This document shows positions 1 through 10,852 of a stretch of DNA of 64,000 bases, one piece after another; positions within the stretch are counted from its first letter, which is position 1, and each line of letters opens with the position of its first letter. Position numbers and translations under genes: made by a program. A model generated the notes under the pieces. The model made no database searches. It saw only the letters and a list, made by a program, of their open reading frames with translations, and was not told the DNA's origin. This DNA is from Gonocerus acuteangulatus (Eukaryota > Arthropoda > Insecta > Hemiptera > Coreidae): contig OX328130.1 of assembly GCA_946811695.1 (NCBI GenBank), positions 69,923,973 to 69,987,972 of the forward strand. The letters run 5' to 3'.

Positions 1-267
1 CAAAAAAAAACAACAATTGAAAAAGAGCTGTTAGCAGTTGTTTGGGCCTGCTCTCATTTTAAACCCTATTTATATGGAAAACGTTTTACTCTTCAAACGG
101 ATCATAAGCCCCTTACGTGGATTTTTACAATGAAAAATGCAAATAATCGGCTTATGAAATGGATATTTCAATTGTCCGAATTTGAATTTGATATTAAACA
201 TATCCAGGGTAAAAGTAACGTGGTAGCTGACGCATGGACACATGCATGGCAATCGACACGGACATAG
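1..267 (+). pseudogene. Errantivirus-like pol fragment: end of reverse transcriptase/RNase H
   Basis: Frame 1 is open from the window edge to a TAG at 265-267. It reads through typical LTR-retrotransposon RNase H motifs: TIEKELLAVVWA near the start, then LQTDHKPLTW, then FDIKHIQGKSNVVADA. In the Ty3/gypsy family this last motif ends RNase H and is normally followed by ALSRI; here it degenerates after VADA. The domain removes the RNA strand during reverse transcription. The upstream part of pol lies outside the window. Integrase and env follow in the expected order, so this is the 3' half of one element. Stops and frame changes between 240 and 630 show it is dead. Confidence 0.85.
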
Positions 268-627
268 AGGACACTTAACGAACCTTCCACGTCACAGGTA
301 ATTATTGACCCGGATTACGAGGGATTACTTGATCAATTAGAGGACGTTCGTGAAAATCGACAAAACGAAAGTGACTTAGAGACCATAAATTCCCAGGAAT
401 CTTCAAACCAACAGGTCTAGATTATTGATGACCCCCATAAACCCGTAAATGTAGAAAAACACCAAATTCTAATCGAACGTGGTGGAAAGAAAATTGAATT
501 GACGAAGACTTTTAATAAAAATCGATACTATATTGAGACAGCTTATCCTTTTAAATCGGACTTAGACGAAATTTTATTGGAAATTTTAAAACCTAATACC
601 ACTTAAGGAATATATTGCGAACCCAGG
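268..627 (+). pseudogene. Decayed pol linker between RNase H and integrase
   Basis: Short coding-like runs in shifting frames join RNase H to integrase. One acidic run covers about 301-418 and another (KKIELTKTFNKNRYYIETAYPF) about 487-555. They are interrupted by stops at about 418-420 and 604-606. No separate domain is recognisable. It is the expected position of the tether between RNase H and the integrase zinc domain in errantivirus pol. Confidence 0.5.
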
Positions 628-1788
628 GTGGAAACAGTTAGAGCTGAATTTGATGGTATTTTTAATAAAATCTCGGCTTTAGTTCAAGAAAAGTACCCTT
701 CCATACAAATTAAGCGATATAAGACAAAATGCATTGACATACTTTCTGACGAAGAACAACGCGAGCTTATCTCTGACTATCACATTAGTAAATCCCACCA
801 TAGAGGAGGAATGGAAACTTATAACAGACTTAAACGTAGCTATTATTTCCCTCGCATGAAAGATAAAATTATGGACTATGTAAATAAATGTGCCACCTGT
901 CGTAAGACCAAGTATGAAAGAAAACCAATAAAGACCAAATATTGCGTTACTTACACACCTGATTCACCTTTCGAGGAACTTATGATGGACACACTCCACT
1001 ACCAATCGAAATATATAATAACAATACATAACACCTTTTCTAAAAGATTATTTATCCGACTCGTACCTCAATGTAATGCTGTAAATGTATTACACACTCT
1101 AGAACACTATTTGGAACAGTTCCCTAAGCTCAAGCTTATCCGAATGGATAATGGCAAAGAATACGATAACAATCTAATTATCAATTTCCTAGAATCTATG
1201 AATATAGAAAGCCATTTTACAACACCAATGCATCCCAATTCGCTTGCCTTGGCTAATCGTACACACTCGACCCTAATCGAGATTCTTAGAGCAATTAAAG
1301 AAGACGACAGTACACTAAGTTTGGACAGACTGGTCAGACTAGCAACTACAACTTTTAACAATACTATAAACAAAAATCTAAAACTTTCTCCAAATGAGAT
1401 AACTTTTGGTACTACGGACACACTCGAAGCTACTACCCAAATTACTGAAAGACTTGTAGAACAATACCATAATCGATTAAAACTGATACACAAACATTTA
1501 CATGACCAAATTACAAACGAAAAAGAACAACGGACTGCCAAACTCAACAAAAATAGGGAAGACCCCCCCGAAGAACACGAAACTCCCCTCTATACAAAAG
1601 CAAACACACGAACAAAAAATCAAAATCCATATAAAGTCTCTATACTATGCAAAGATAAAAATAGAACGTATAAAGTCCACGCTGACAATGTGCAAAGACA
1701 AAGGAAGGATTATAGCAAGCCAAGAAAAAAACCAAGTGTAAACAATTCTGTTGCGCATGACTCTGATAACAGGATACCAGATAACTGA
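628..1788 (+). pseudogene. Errantivirus-like integrase
   Basis: The open frame codes for about 386 residues and begins at a non-ATG codon, so it is a piece of pol rather than a separate gene. An N-terminal HHCC zinc module is visible (H-x3-H within YHISKSHHRGGM, then CATCRKTK). A DDE catalytic core follows: MMDTLHYQ, then RMDNGKEYDN, then a region with HPNSLALANRTHSTLIE where the usual glutamate context lies. The C-terminal ~100 residues are basic. Integrase inserts the cDNA into the host genome. The core looks fairly well kept, but the flanking pol and env are broken, so the element cannot be autonomous. Confidence 0.85.
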
Positions 1789-1822
1789 CCTGACAACCTC
1801 TCCAGGTTTATAACTTCTCAGA

Positions 1823-3382
1823 TTGCCTGACGCTTACTCGCTGACAAGATACTTTACGATAGCACATCACTTAAATTACACTAACCTACTTCTCGAGTTA
1901 GATGCAACCTCTGCACTCTTGCCTAGGTTCATGGACAGGCCGCTCTTTAATGTCACCTCAAAACTTATGACATTTACACGAAACAAATTACACGCACTCA
2001 CGTCACAACATTCTAAAACTCGGGAAAAACGTGGTAATATTAATGGATTAGGATCAGCAATAAAATGGTTAACAGGAAACCTTGACGCCAATGACAAGGA
2101 AAAATATGACCGTTTAATATCTCAGATTCGCGAAAATAACTTACATATAGAACATAATCTCGAGACAGACATGTCCTCTACAAAACACTTAATTAATACA
2201 TTCCGACATGACGTACAAACAATTAACATAAATAATAGTTTTATTGTGGTTAGAGGTTTCTTATATATAGTTTACACAATTCAATGGTTTTTGGTTTTAG
2301 CAATTCAATCGTGACACTGGGGCGCTCCGGACCTTCCCAACATAAATAATAAACAACTGTCAACCACTTTAAATACTATTGATAAAACCCGACAAGATAC
2401 AGCCATACTAGAATTATATGCGACATTGAATTATTTATATGTAAGAATTAATGATATAGAAAATACACTGGAATTTTGTAAAGAAGGAATATTGCATTCC
2501 TCTTTTGCTAACCAAATACATGGTTACTTATCCTCTATTCCAGGAATACTAACCTCCGAAACGGAGATATTATGGTTAACAAGCAAACTCCATTGTGCTA
2601 TCCAACACAATGTAATACATTTTATACTTTCGCTACCTCTTCTTGACCAAACATATACTACATATTATTTACTTTCAACACCTGTTAAACACGAGACTCA
2701 CATAATATCAACACTATCTCCTTACTCCTTAATATTAAGACAAAATAATTCCAGTTATGTTGCTAATTGTACATATATTTTAGATAATTTTTATTGATCA
2801 CAAATTAAGAATTTAAGTAATAATTGTATAGAAAATGTATTTTTAGGTAATGTAAATTCTTGTCTCACTTCTACTGTAAAATCATCTAGTTTTATTCAGT
2901 ATATTGAAGAAGCTGACATATATCTTAGTTTTAATGTAACCACTGTTCATTTATCATCAGAAAAACACCCTATCTTTCTTCCAAGTACAGCTTTACTTAA
3001 GCTATATAATAATGAGTTTATGTATGAACATCAACCTCCTGTCACACAGGTTATAGACAGCATTGTTTTAAATATTAATACGGAACAATTAAATATTAAG
3101 TATTACAACTTGTCTTTCGGAAAATTTAGAAGAACCTTTACTAGATCATATAGAGTTAGAGGACCTGAGTTTTGTAAATAATATTCCTACAGATGTTGTA
3201 CACATAATCTTATATGTTCTTATATCATACTTATTTTTAGTACACCTACTAACCCTAGCAGCTAAGTATTGTACAAGGTATCTCTACTCTCATAGACAGT
3301 TCACAGCAAAGCCTCATCTTGACATCCAGCTTCAGCCACGAGAGCCTGCACCCATCTCTTCCAGCTACTTTAGCCCGTGGTA
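1823..3382 (+). pseudogene. env: Broken env gene of an insect errantivirus
   Basis: After integrase comes an envelope-like gene broken into several frames. At about 2017-2110 there is a furin-type basic site (REKR) followed at once by a glycine-rich segment starting GNINGLGSAIKWLTGNLDA and an acidic helix. This is the hallmark of errantivirus and baculovirus F-like fusion proteins. Further coding runs cover 2340-2797 and about 2800-3180, with several N-x-S/T sites. A hydrophobic membrane segment (IILYVLISYLFLVHLLTLA) lies near 3205-3265, followed by a short cytoplasmic tail. A 114-bp insertion and at least two other frame breaks inactivate the gene. Describing it as errantivirus env rests on the cleavage/fusion motif and its position after integrase. 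Confidence 0.85.
2238..2351 (+). repeat. 114-bp insertion in env flanked by 13-bp direct repeats
   Basis: The string AACATAAATAATA occurs at 2225-2237 and again at 2339-2351. Env coding similarity stops at the first copy and resumes after the second. The inserted stretch introduces a stop and shifts the frame. It has no recognisable coding content. Confidence 0.6.
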
Positions 3383-3414
3383 GCTCCCAAAATAATCTTC
3401 AGGGGACTTCAGAT

Positions 3415-3457
3415 CTTCGGCAGGGAGGAGTTATAGCAGAACCTTGACGACTGCCCT
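3415..3457 (+). mobile_element. Polypurine tract and first bases of a truncated errantivirus 3' LTR
   Basis: Just after env, a purine-rich tract (GGCAGGGAGG) is followed at about 3428 by AGTTATAGCAG. Errantivirus LTRs characteristically start with AGTTA next to a polypurine tract. Only about 30 bases remain before a different, virus-like coding sequence begins near 3458. No second LTR is in the window, so this rests on position and motif. Confidence 0.45.
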
Positions 3458-3595
3458 TTTTTAAAATATTTAGATCAGTTGGAAAAACTACCTTTGAAAT
3501 TCGATACGGACGAATGGGAACGATCTATTGACGTTTGCGGATGTGTGAAGGACAGTAGTCAACAGGAAGCTGTGACAAAAAATTGCTGCTGTTAA
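3458..3595 (+). pseudogene. C-terminal fragment of an unrecognised virus-like protein
   Basis: About 45 codons are open in frame 2 up to a TAA at 3593-3595. The product is charged (LDQLEKLPLKFDTDEWERS) and ends with three cysteines. It has no start, because the errantivirus LTR remnant abuts it. It lies just upstream of the 3703-4907 gene on the same strand. I infer that it is the tail of another gene of the endogenous DNA virus. No family recognised. Confidence 0.4.
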
Positions 3596-3702
3596 AAATA
3601 ATTTATATAATTATGTATATTAAGTTTTTAGAAAAAAAAAGAAGAACATAAATACTCCCACTCCTTTCAATTCAGTTAGTCAGTGGCTTGACTGAGAGCA
3701 TC

Positions 3703-4907
3703 ATGGAATTAGTTACTGAATATAACATCAGTAAAAGCAAACAAATTCGAGTTGGGTTTTACAACAGTGTTCCGACGGTGGCTGTGATTCACAAAGACAA
3801 GTTGGTGTACATGGACAAAGAAGAATGGAAGCAGTGTATAGCAGATCAGTCGTCAAGGATATTAACATTTTTTGAGAGAAAAAACAAATCAGTTGAGCAA
3901 ATAACTACTACTAATAAAAATATATCATGTTCATTCACATACTTGGGGAGAAACAGAGTCTTCAAAATAGAATATGCCTATCCTTGGGTCACAATGTTAA
4001 GTCTATCTCCATCACCTCACATGACCATACCATTGGTAGAGGTAATACTCAACGACCGCAGCAACAGTCTGCGCAGCCACGCCCTAGGGATAATAGGAAT
4101 GCCGAAAGGCTCCGGGCGTTTTTACAGAAGAAGAATCCGAATCCCACCGGCAATTGGGGCGACGAGTTTGACGCATCCCACATCCAAGCCGAGAGATCGG
4201 AACCAAGAAGAAAGTTCCGGCCAAAGAAGCCGGCCCAGGAGCGGAAGGATGAACCCGATCCTTCTGAATTCAGAAGTAGAACGGAGGCCCCGCCAAAGAA
4301 TGAACCCCTTTATGATATTGGAGGATGTACACAGTCATCCCCTCTGACTGAGAAATATTGTATGAATTTCGAAATGTCCGGGTTCATTACACTAGTCCAG
4401 CAAACATACGAAGCCATCAAGGCTGTTGATCCACGCCTTGAGAGGAACATGCCGTATGCAAGCTTTTTACACCACTGCAATGTATATTTAAACGCAGTGT
4501 TTCTCGATCGGGACAGAGAGCAAGGAGGACGACCCTTTGCCACCGGAGAGTATGCTCTCGATCTCCTCACCATTGGTGGAACCGAATACCTCATTCCCGA
4601 GGTTATTCAGGAGTACGTCCGTAATGTCGGACGTTTTGTGACCCCTACTGGATCCGAAGTCTTAATAAATATACCCAACATCGCTATACCTGGAGGAACA
4701 GCCGCAGGATACGAATCGGGGTTCTTCGGAGTATGTAACGCATACACTCATAATGTGTATGAATGCTACGTGAGCCCAGCAGTCACAGCCAGGTACGTAT
4801 TGGCCCACAGGACGGACGATGCCGCCTGGAAACCACTACCTGATGAGCTCACCCCAAATAACTGTGTACCTACGTCAAACCTTCTCGGCTATGGACCTTA
4901 TTTATGA
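3703..4907 (+). pseudogene. Frameshifted virus-like gene of unknown function (~400 aa)
   Basis: An ATG at 3703 opens frame 1 (MELVTEYNISKSKQIRVGFY). Protein-like composition continues to about 4000, then moves to frame 0, where it runs to a TAA at 4905-4907. The frames overlap at 3927-4347. Past about 4050 the frame-1 product looks random, whereas frame 0 has a basic, Q/P/R-rich linker (about 4050-4320) and a compact C-terminal domain of about 190 residues starting LTEKYCMNFEMSGFI. One indel near 3985-4055, or a programmed shift, would explain the pair. No Walker, polymerase or protease motif is seen. The N-terminus faintly recalls a PC4-type ssDNA-binding fold, too weakly to call. The gene converges with the minus-strand virus genes. 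Confidence 0.5.
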
Positions 4908-5134
4908 AAACCATAAAAACCCACAAGAAAATATAGATTTAATTATCAATACAAGTACATTATTAAACAATTTATTTGTCCATGTATAAAATAAAAAATT
5001 ATTTATTTACCAATGTATAAAACAAAAATGATTTATTTTACTTGTGTTTCTTTTTCCCCCCTTCATCCAGGTTAAAATCAGAAAAAAAAAAAATTCAAAA
5101 AAACAAAACAATTTTTTATTTAAAAAGTACAAAT

Positions 5135-5347
5135 TTAATCCATAATTACATCATAGCAATTTATTCTTTTTTCAAGAAATGCTTCATCGTTTTGCCATTC
5201 CACGGGTAAGCTGTCCCAGATAAAGTCGAGTGCATAATTGAATACGTACAGGAGCAGATTTCTTGGTAAGATCCTTAGCTCGTCCGTAGATAGAGTTTCA
5301 ATTCCTTCTTCTCCCAAGCGACGTATGACATCATTCAAAGCCTCCAT
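5135..5347 (-). CDS. Small unrecognised ORF downstream of the BIR-domain gene
   Basis: This 70-residue minus-strand ORF starts with ATG 14 bases after the stop of the BIR-domain gene, on the same strand. The product is acidic and hydrophobic-helical (IRRLGEEGIETLSTDELRI, then aromatic residues). The tight spacing is like that of the viral capsid genes further up the same strand, which is the main support for it being real. No domain recognised. Confidence 0.4.
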   Translation of the reverse strand: MEALNDVIRRLGEEGIETLSTDELRILPRNLLLYVFNYALDFIWDSLPVEWQNDEAFLEKRINCYDVIMD

Positions 5348-5361
5348 TTCCTTTTACAACT

Positions 5362-5985
5362 TTAAACTAGCATGTATTCTCTGAACCACACACACTTAGG
5401 AGTGTTTGCTTTATGATACTCGAGCGGACCGACGTACCTATTTGTAGTGTTGTAAATTAAATCGCAATACACGCACTTGACTTTATTATCAACATTTCTA
5501 ATAAATCCGTTGAATGCTAAAAGGTGGTGGGGGGATGCATTGATTCCATATGTCTGCCTCCTTACTTCTTCTTTCTTAAAGTCCACAGCTTCGGGATGTC
5601 TCCTAATCCAAAAGGCAAGTCTATGTGCTTGATTAAATGAACAAACGTAGTGAGTGTTTAAATGAAAGTAACAAGTTAACTTGTCGTCTTCTAAATTTTT
5701 GAGGTTGGGGCAACCAAAGTCATGTAGATCGTAAACTGCCACATCAAGCAAATCTTCAAGGAACCTAAATTTTTCCAATCCTTTAGCCCATAAAGTATCA
5801 TATAAATCAGTTACTGACTTTAGACAAGGAATTAAATCGGAGTAGTCTCTCTCGCCATAATACCAGTCTATTCCGTGTAGTGATTTTCGTACCCATATGT
5901 TTGTTTTCGATTGTCTTACAGAGTCTTCAACATCCTGGGGAGGTTTGAAAAACCAATGCCAAGCTGTGCCGTAGATCGTATCGAC
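5362..5985 (-). pseudogene. 3' part of a virus-like gene with a C-terminal BIR-type zinc domain
   Basis: The minus-strand frame is open from the Ty3 insertion point (5985) to the stop at 5362. It continues the frame that starts at 10935 on the far side of the element. Near the C-terminus is a zinc motif with spacing C-x2-C-x16-H-x6-C (CVYC at the start, TPKC at the end), preceded by FNGF. These are the exact ligand spacing and the GF signature of BIR domains in inhibitor-of-apoptosis proteins. The N-terminal two thirds resemble, from memory, a family of nuclease-like (RNase H-fold) proteins common in insect virus-like elements; I see no clean catalytic set. The domain suggests a protein-binding or anti-apoptotic role, which is inference. 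It is disrupted by the Ty3 insertion but otherwise open. Confidence 0.6.
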
Positions 5986-6167
5986 TGTTATATCTCTCTG
6001 TTGTATCTCGTTACAGAGCGCGCCACTGTAGCGTTGCCCAAAACATTGGGATGGTTGTTGTGTTTATGTTAGCTGTATAGCATCATATTACTGTTCTGTA
6101 TTGTGTATCTTTAATAAACATTATGCTACTATTCTTAAAGTGTACTACTTGTCCAAGAGCCATAATA
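5986..6167 (+). repeat. 5' LTR of the Ty3 element
   Basis: This 182-bp repeat starts TGTTATATCTC and ends GCCATAATA, matching 10671-10852 along its length. It has an AATAAA-type signal (CTTTAATAAACA) near 6112-6122, as expected of an LTR poly(A) signal. Confidence 0.93.
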
Positions 6168-6319
6168 AATTGGCGACGAGGATAAACTTGTGTATTAGTG
6201 ATGATTTAAGTGTCGCGTGCAAGTTTTGATGTGTCTTTCCATCTCTGTAAGTAGTTAGGTTATGTACAGCCCAGCCGTGTTGCACGTGGTAATTGTTTTT
6301 AACTTATTTATCTGCCACC

Positions 6320-9300
6320 ATGAATGAATCTCAGTTTGCCACCTTCCTGAAGTCATTTACTGATGTATTGACTGCTTCTCAGAACCATAATTCAATTGCC
6401 TCAGTTGAACTGTTTGAAAACTACGACAGTTCCAAGGAACTATTCTCTTCATATCTTCTCCGTTTTGGAAATTACATTTCCATTAAAAATGTGACTGATA
6501 CCATTAAACAGACTCAGCTGCTCAATGCCTCAATTGGATCTATTCACTTTAATAACCTGCAATCATTCCTGAGCCATGATGTAAACTTGAGTCAACTGGA
6601 TTACAATACTGTTGTCGCACATTACACGAAATTACTTTCCCCTAAGCTAAACGTGGTAGTCTCTCAGCATTATTTTTTGTCTACATATCAGACAGATACC
6701 CAAGGTACAGCAGATTTTGTCTCAACTTTACGCCGGGGACTAATGCATTGTGAATTTTATGGTACATGCAAATGCAATTCTAAAGTTTCAGTCAATGATA
6801 TCTTTATGAGGGCTCAATTTATTCGAGGATTGCGGGATGATTGGATACGACAACAGTTGCTCCTATGTGAAGAGACTACCTTTGACAAACTACAAGAAAA
6901 AGCGACAGCACTTGAAGCTTCTCGCTTCCATAGTAGGGAATTGGCTAAGCAGTCAAGTCTTTCCCTATCGGATACTAACAAACTGTCGCGTTCTAGACGA
7001 GATGAGTACAGAGCTAGTGATGAACGAAGCGCTAATCGGCCTCCACCTTTTTCCTCTCGAAGCTGCCAACGATCTCCGACATCTAGAGAACGCCATGAGT
7101 CACGATCCAGGAAGCTTGACTATCGTGCATTAGGTATACAAAACCTTTGTTTCAAGTGCGCTGGATCATCTCACAGGTCAAATGATTGCCGCCTTGACAG
7201 GAAGAGCCTGTACTGTAAACTTTGTTCTAAGGTTGGTCATGTACCGGCCGTCTGTATTACAAGCCTCACAAAAAAAAGGATTGATAGTAAAGTAGTGGAC
7301 AGTAATCCAGACTCAGACGAAGACCACTACTCTGACTACTCTTATGGTTGCAATAAAATTAATATTGTCGACCTGTTCGAGATGGCTGCAGGATCCGAGA
7401 AATATATGATAAAAGTTACAATCAATGGAAAGCCCCATGATATGGAAGTTGACTCTGGGGCTAGGTACTCGATTTTGCCTGAAGACAAATTCTTTCACTT
7501 GAATTTGGGTGCTGATCTCCGTCCGTCAAACATCAGTTTCCGGGCATTTTCCAACGATTTAGTGCCATGTAAAGGGAAAACTCATGTATCTGTTAATTAC
7601 AAAAATAAAACTATTTTTGCAGACCTGTACATTGTACCTAAGGGTCATGATTCCCTATTGGGACGTGATTGGATAAGACGATTGGGCCTTGAACTGAGAC
7701 ATGGAGCGATTGATGCAGACATGGAGCGTGCAATGCCCAAGTGCAACGGAGTTAAGCCAATGCCCAGCCCTCCTGACCTGGAATGCATTTTCACTGAGTT
7801 CCCAACTGTTTTTGAAGAGAAAATTGGCTGCGTACCTGGCATTCAGATTTCTTTAGTCCTCAGAAAGGATGCGCGTCCCAGTTTTGTCCGCGAGCGTGAC
7901 TTACCCTTTGCTCTGCGAGAGCGTGTTGAACGTGAACTTGACTCATTGGAAAAAGCAGGTATCATCACACCAGTCGTGACCAGTGATTGGGGTTCACCCC
8001 TTGTGATTATTCCCAAACCTGATGGGGCGGTCAGGCTTTGTGTAGACTACAAGGTAGGTGTAAACGACAAATTGGTTGCAGCGAATTTTCCTATACAGAA
8101 AATTGAAGATGTTCTGAGCAGCCTAAGGAACACCAAATACTTTTGTAAGCTTGACCTATATAAGGCTTATTTACACTTGCCTGTGGATGAAAATAGCAGT
8201 GTCATTCAAACAATCACCACTCACAAAAACATGTACAGAATGAACCGATTGAGCTTTGGTGTGAAAACTGCCCCAGCCGAGTTTAACAAGGTGCTTTTTC
8301 AGGTATTACAGGGGCTTCCTAAATGTCACGCTTATTTTGATGATATAATTTGCCATGGTGACACCCTGAAGGAATGCCAACACAACCTAAGACTTTGCCT
8401 GCAAAGATTATCCGAATATGATTTGCACGTTAATAGGAAAAAATGTGATTTTTTTCAGACTCGGATAAGCTTCTTGGGACATGTCGTGGAACACAATAAA
8501 ATCATGAAGTCTCCTGAAAAAACTCGAGCTGTGGCTGAGATGCCTCGTCCTGCAAATGTTGACGATGTCAAGCGGTTCTTGGGAATGATGACTTATTACT
8601 CGCGGTTCATCCCTGATTACTCAACCATGTCCTATGAGCTCCGGAAACTTACACAAAAAGGACAGCCTTTCAAGTGGTCAGCTCGTTGTGAATCAGCATT
8701 TCTTAAGCTCAAGGAAGGAATGTGCAGTAACAGGGTTTTGGTTGCATATGACCCTGACCTTCCAATTGTGTTGACCACAGATGCGAGCCCTGTTGGCATT
8801 GCTGCTGTATTAAGTCACATAATTGGTGGCCAAGAGAAACCAGTCGCATATGCCTCCCGGTCTTTGTCCTCAGCTGAGCGAAATTATAGCCAACTGGATT
8901 GTGAAGCACTTGCTATTGTTTTTGCTGTTGGTCGCTTCTATAATTATCTTTACGGTCGCATGTTTTCCTTGGTGACTGATAATCAGCCACTGACAAGACT
9001 TTGCAGCTACAATCGTTCTTTGCCACAAATGACATCTGCCCGCCTGCTGCGATATGCATCATTCCTGTCAGGGTTTGACTACTCAGTGACATTCAAGAAA
9101 GGAGAGTCAATGGACACACGTATTAACGCTGAAGTGAATCACCTATATGCCGAATCAATTTTACAAATTTCTAGTGAAGCTATCACTGCAACCATGGTTG
9201 AGCAAGAAACAACAAATGACCCGGACCTTCAGAAACGGATGAGACACCTACAGAAAAATTCTGAAGATTCACCATTTACAATCTCTAATGGCATGCTGTT

Positions 9301-10591
9301 CAGAAACAATAGGATTGTTATCCCGCAGACTCTTCGGCCTGCTATTCTGAAGGAACTGCATGCTACTCATGTTGGCATCACCAAAATGAAGCAGCTAGCT
9401 CGGCATTATGTCTAGTGGGAGGGCATTGACCGTGATATTGAGGTTTTTGTTAGAAGCTGCATGGAATGTGCACAGCAACGTCCAAGTCCACCCAAGGTTG
9501 AAGTTCACTCATGGGATGCTCCATCTTCCAACTGGGAACGAATACACATAGATTATGCTGGACCTTTTGATGGGCACCATTTTTTAATTTGTGTAGATGA
9601 CAGATCCAAATGGCTAGAGGTTCGGATTATCAGGGACGCCCCCACTTCACGTTCAACCGTAAACCTACTTGATGACATCTTTGCATTCCATGGCTACCCA
9701 AGCATCATTGTTTCTGATAATGCTGCCATTTTCACAAGTCAGGAATTCTCCGAATATTGTAAGTCTCACGGAATTTTACAGAAACTTATTGCCCCTGGAC
9801 ACCCAGCTACAAATGGATTAGATGAAAGAAATGTACGAACCTTGAAACGGAAACTGAAGGCCATGAGGAATGAATCTGGATCCCTAGGAGAAAAAGTTAG
9901 GAGACTAGTTTTCCGATATCGAGCTACTCCAACATCTTCTGGGTTGTCACCAGCTGAACGTTATCTTGGGAGGAAAATGAGAATACAACTAGATGCCATC
10001 TTTCCACCTCCCAAACAGGAATCTTCATCTAGAGATACACAGGTACGGTCCTTATCAGTGAGGGAGAGAGTTCAGGTTCGTCTATACCAGAACAAAGCTG
10101 CGATTTGGCAATTTGGGGTAGTTGAAGAACGCCTTGGTTCACGACACTACAATGTGAAATTGGACTCTGGTCGTGTCTTAAAACGACATATCAATCAACT
10201 GTGCTCTACCCGGGTTTCGTTACCAGAAGAAAGAGCAAAAGCCTCTAACAGACCACTCATGGATAAACCTGGAAAACGCTCAGTGGTTTTTGATGTCCCT
10301 GTTTTCCCATCGCATGAAGTTCCTGAAGGAAGTTCAAATCAGCCTCAACCTTCTACTCCAGATGAGCTGCCACTGCCTCCAACTTCGTTAGACCTGCCTG
10401 GAAAACGCTCAGTGGGTTTTGATGTACCTGTTTTCCCATCGCATGAAGTTCCTGAAGGAAGTTCAAATCAGCCTCAACCTTCTATTCCAGATGAGCTGCC
10501 ACTGCCTCCACCTTCGTTAGACCTTCAGCCACAACACCGCCCAATTCGTGACCGCCGCCCTCCTAGTTACCTCAATGATTACATTCGGTGA
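6320..10591 (+). pseudogene. gag-pol: Ty3/gypsy gag-pol polyprotein with one internal stop
   Basis: I choose the ATG at 6320 because it sits in GCCACCATG, a strong eukaryotic start context. Upstream codons of the frame lack ATG. Order: gag, two CCHC knuckles (CFKCAGSSHRSNDC and CKLCSKVGHVPAVC), aspartic protease (VDSGARYSILP, near 7448), reverse transcriptase with the active site AYFDDII (near 8330), RNase H (TTDASPVG, near 8775), zinc HHCC, and an integrase DDE core (IDYAGPF, VSDNAAIF and a downstream glutamate). A single TAG at 9413-9415 interrupts the frame just before the integrase zinc module. The sequence continues in the same frame to 10591. Context (xVxWEGID) suggests the stop replaced a tryptophan. 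It could be a nonsense mutation or, less likely, a readthrough site. Confidence 0.92.
10268..10525 (+). repeat. Two 129-bp in-frame repeats in the Ty3 pol C-terminus
   Basis: Units 10268-10396 and 10397-10525 each encode 43 residues starting PGKRSV and rich in proline and serine. They differ at a few bases. This is a recent in-frame duplication in the flexible tail after integrase. Confidence 0.85.
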
Positions 10592-10670
10592 ATCCTCAAT
10601 TTTTGTGTTCCTAATTATACATCATTTTTCTTTTATATTCTGTGTAACTTTATTATTAGTGGGGGAGATC

Positions 10671-10852
10671 TGTTATATCTCTCTGTTGTATCTCGTTACA
10701 GAGCGCGCCACTGTAGCGTTGCCCAAAACATTGGGATGGTTGTTGTGTTTATGTTAGCTGTATAGCATCATATTACTGTTCTGTATTGTGTATCTTTAAT
10801 AAACATTATGCTACTATTCTTAAAGTGTACTACTTGTCCAAGAGCCATAATA
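10671..10852 (+). repeat. 3' LTR of the Ty3 element
   Basis: This matches the 5' LTR at 5986-6167. It is preceded by the polypurine tract GTGGGGGAGATC and followed by the target duplication TCGAC at 10853-10857. Confidence 0.93.

Larger units (their letters stand above)
5986..10852 (+). mobile_element. Young, near-complete Ty3/gypsy LTR retrotransposon
   Basis: Two 182-bp LTRs (5986-6167 and 10671-10852), identical by my reading, flank a gag-pol region. The 5-bp target duplication TCGAC lies at 5981-5985 and 10853-10857. A putative primer-binding site (TGGCGACGAGG) starts 3 bases after the 5' LTR, and a purine tract (GTGGGGGAGA) precedes the 3' LTR. LTR identity implies recent insertion. The element lies inside the minus-strand BIR-domain gene. 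One in-frame stop in pol (9413-9415) is the only visible defect. Confidence 0.93.

Noticed and set aside
1107..1550. 147-codon minus-strand frame
   Set aside because: It lies antisense to the integrase core, which has clear motifs on the plus strand.
3703..4000. PC4-type single-stranded DNA-binding domain
   Set aside because: Only a loose similarity in a short segment (IRVGFYNSVPTVAVI...EEWKQ); not enough to name a domain.
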